Below are positions 63,303 through 64,000 of a stretch of 64,000 nt of DNA, piece after piece. The stretch's first letter is position 1, and the number at the start of each line of letters is the position of its first letter. Under the pieces are notes generated by a model. That model was given only the letters and a program-made list of their open reading frames with translations, was not told where the DNA came from and did no database searches. The translations under genes and the position numbers were made by a program. The DNA lies in contig NZ_CP017006.1 of NCBI RefSeq assembly GCF_001719125.1, forward strand, positions 2,494,384 through 2,558,383, written 5' to 3'. The stretch comes from Sulfolobus sp. A20. Lineage in GTDB: Archaea; Thermoproteota; Thermoprotei_A; Sulfolobales; Sulfolobaceae.

Positions 63303-64000
63303 TTGAATCTGGCCATAGACGACATTGAAGAGATAGAAGAAATATATGAAGTATTAGAGAAATTAACTAATAGTCTCAAAAAGCTAAGTTGGGTTGAGGA
63401 ATATAAGGCTAGCCTAGGTTTCACACTTAAAAATAATAATATTAACGTTAAGATAAAGAAGAGGGATGCTGAACTCTCCCTACCCTTAGATCTCATAGAT
63501 AAAGCTGAGAGCATTTTTAGGGAAATTATGGGTTTTGAAGTTAACCTGGTGATTAACGACAATCCTTTACTAATACATAGGGTTGTCGACAATTTCGCCA
63601 AGAATTTCAAATATATTGAGATAAACCATAATAGTATAGGCTTAGGAAGTAACGATAGGGCTCATTTCATCCTCGTTAACTGTTTCGACCAGATGGACAT
63701 TTTACGTGATATCTTGACTACTAAGTTGTGGTTCAGTAAAGCCTTTTTGGACTGCAGTCACATCAGCAACGATCTTTTGAGTTTTATTATTAGGAGTAAA
63801 GTTTACTTCAGGGAGTTGAAGGTGAATAGTGATGGTGTACTAATTTACTTTAACTCTTTCGAGGAACAGACATATGATAAAGAGTTTAAGGTAGTCTTTT
63901 CCCCTCCCTCTTCATTTAATGGAGAATTCCTTTATGGCTTACTTAAGAGAGAGATCAGAGTACCTAAAGTGGAGTTGGTCGCCATCGATCATCAACTGAG
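63303..64000 (+). CDS. Unknown protein, cut by window end
   Basis: TTG start at 63303 with a GAGGTGACC ribosome site 6 bases before it. The first 232 codons read without a stop (MNLAIDDIEEIEEIYEVLEK, LTNSLKKLSWVEEYKASLGF, later IHRVVDNFAKNFKYIEINHN, AHFILVNCFDQMDILRDILT and VVFSPPSSFNGEFLYGLLKR). Acidic coiled N-terminus, then alpha/beta. No family recognised. It is the third ORF of the 61.7 kb operon; its end lies outside the window. Confidence 0.6.
   Translation, partial: MNLAIDDIEEIEEIYEVLEKLTNSLKKLSWVEEYKASLGFTLKNNNINVKIKKRDAELSLPLDLIDKAESIFREIMGFEVNLVINDNPLLIHRVVDNFAKNFKYIEINHNSIGLGSNDRAHFILVNCFDQMDILRDILTTKLWFSKAFLDCSHISNDLLSFIIRSKVYFRELKVNSDGVLIYFNSFEEQTYDKEFKVVFSPPSSFNGEFLYGLLKREIRVPKVELVAIDHQL

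Noticed and set aside
63284-63610. Minus-strand 108-codon frame at the right edge
   Set aside because: It opposes the plus-strand gene at 63303, which has a ribosome site and an operon context; the reverse product is Ser/Leu-rich shadow text.

Overview
The window looks like a chromosome segment of a thermoacidophilic crenarchaeon of the order Sulfolobales, most probably Saccharolobus (Sulfolobus) solfataricus or a close relative. The reasons are low G+C content, archaeal TATA boxes lying 25-28 bases before leaderless ATG/GTG/TTG starts, GGTGA-type ribosome sites only inside operons, archaeal-type malate synthase, a GlcS-like sugar-binding protein with a class III (pilin-like) signal peptide, a PaREP1 protein, and heavy loading with IS6-like and IS200/IS605 (TnpB) debris. 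The species name is an inference; nothing was searched. Window positions are reliable to within about one or two bases for sites I placed by eye.

Layout. (1) 1-7.2 kb: a VapBC toxin-antitoxin pair with a frameshifted toxin, then the glyoxylate bypass (malate synthase and isocitrate lyase as separate genes), IS debris and a bacterio-opsin-activator-type regulator. (2) 7.9-19.6 kb: a catabolic block for aromatic acids. It holds gentisate dioxygenase divergent from a fumarylacetoacetate-hydrolase-family (FAH) enzyme, an alpha/beta hydrolase, two MFS transporters, an ACMSD-type amidohydrolase, a second FAH enzyme, a two-domain extradiol (catechol 2,3-type) dioxygenase and a medium-chain dehydrogenase. 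Together these look like two ring-cleavage routes. (3) 19.8-40.1 kb: amide, hydantoin and amine metabolism. It holds an M20 amidohydrolase, an orphan GlcS paralogue, an Lrp regulator cut by an IS6-like element, a class III aminotransferase, an APC permease coupled to a glycerol-1-phosphate-dehydrogenase paralogue, HyuB/HyuA divergent from an Lrp regulator across a perfect inverted repeat, and an NCS1 permease operon with two DUF917 proteins and a second HyuA-like protein. (4) 40.5-45.4 kb: a PaaX regulator, an aryl-CoA ligase, two ferritin-like di-iron oxygenase subunits and an enoyl-CoA hydratase, a reduced aerobic aryl-CoA pathway. (5) 45.4-55.2 kb: a PaREP1 gene between two inverted non-autonomous IS6 derivatives, an oligopeptide-binding protein, a coiled-coil nuclease-like protein, and a sugar-acid or sulfolactate cluster (frameshifted Ldh2 dehydrogenase, split UxaA-type dehydratase, enolase-superfamily dehydratase), then a cation diffusion facilitator. 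(6) 55.3-64 kb: a defence-like region with a type II restriction-modification pair, a predicted CARF-PIN nuclease beside a three-gene membrane-protein operon, and two large unrecognised genes headed by a 31-residue leader ORF.

The strongest candidate for something little described is the 58.4-64.0 kb stretch. There a ligand-sensing (CARF-like) domain is fused to a PIN RNase under its own leaderless promoter, next to a translationally coupled operon of a membrane protein and two small unknown proteins, and then a second coupled operon of unknown proteins that runs off the window. The restriction-modification pair and TnpB relics on one side support reading it as a defence island. No tRNA, rRNA or CRISPR array was seen.
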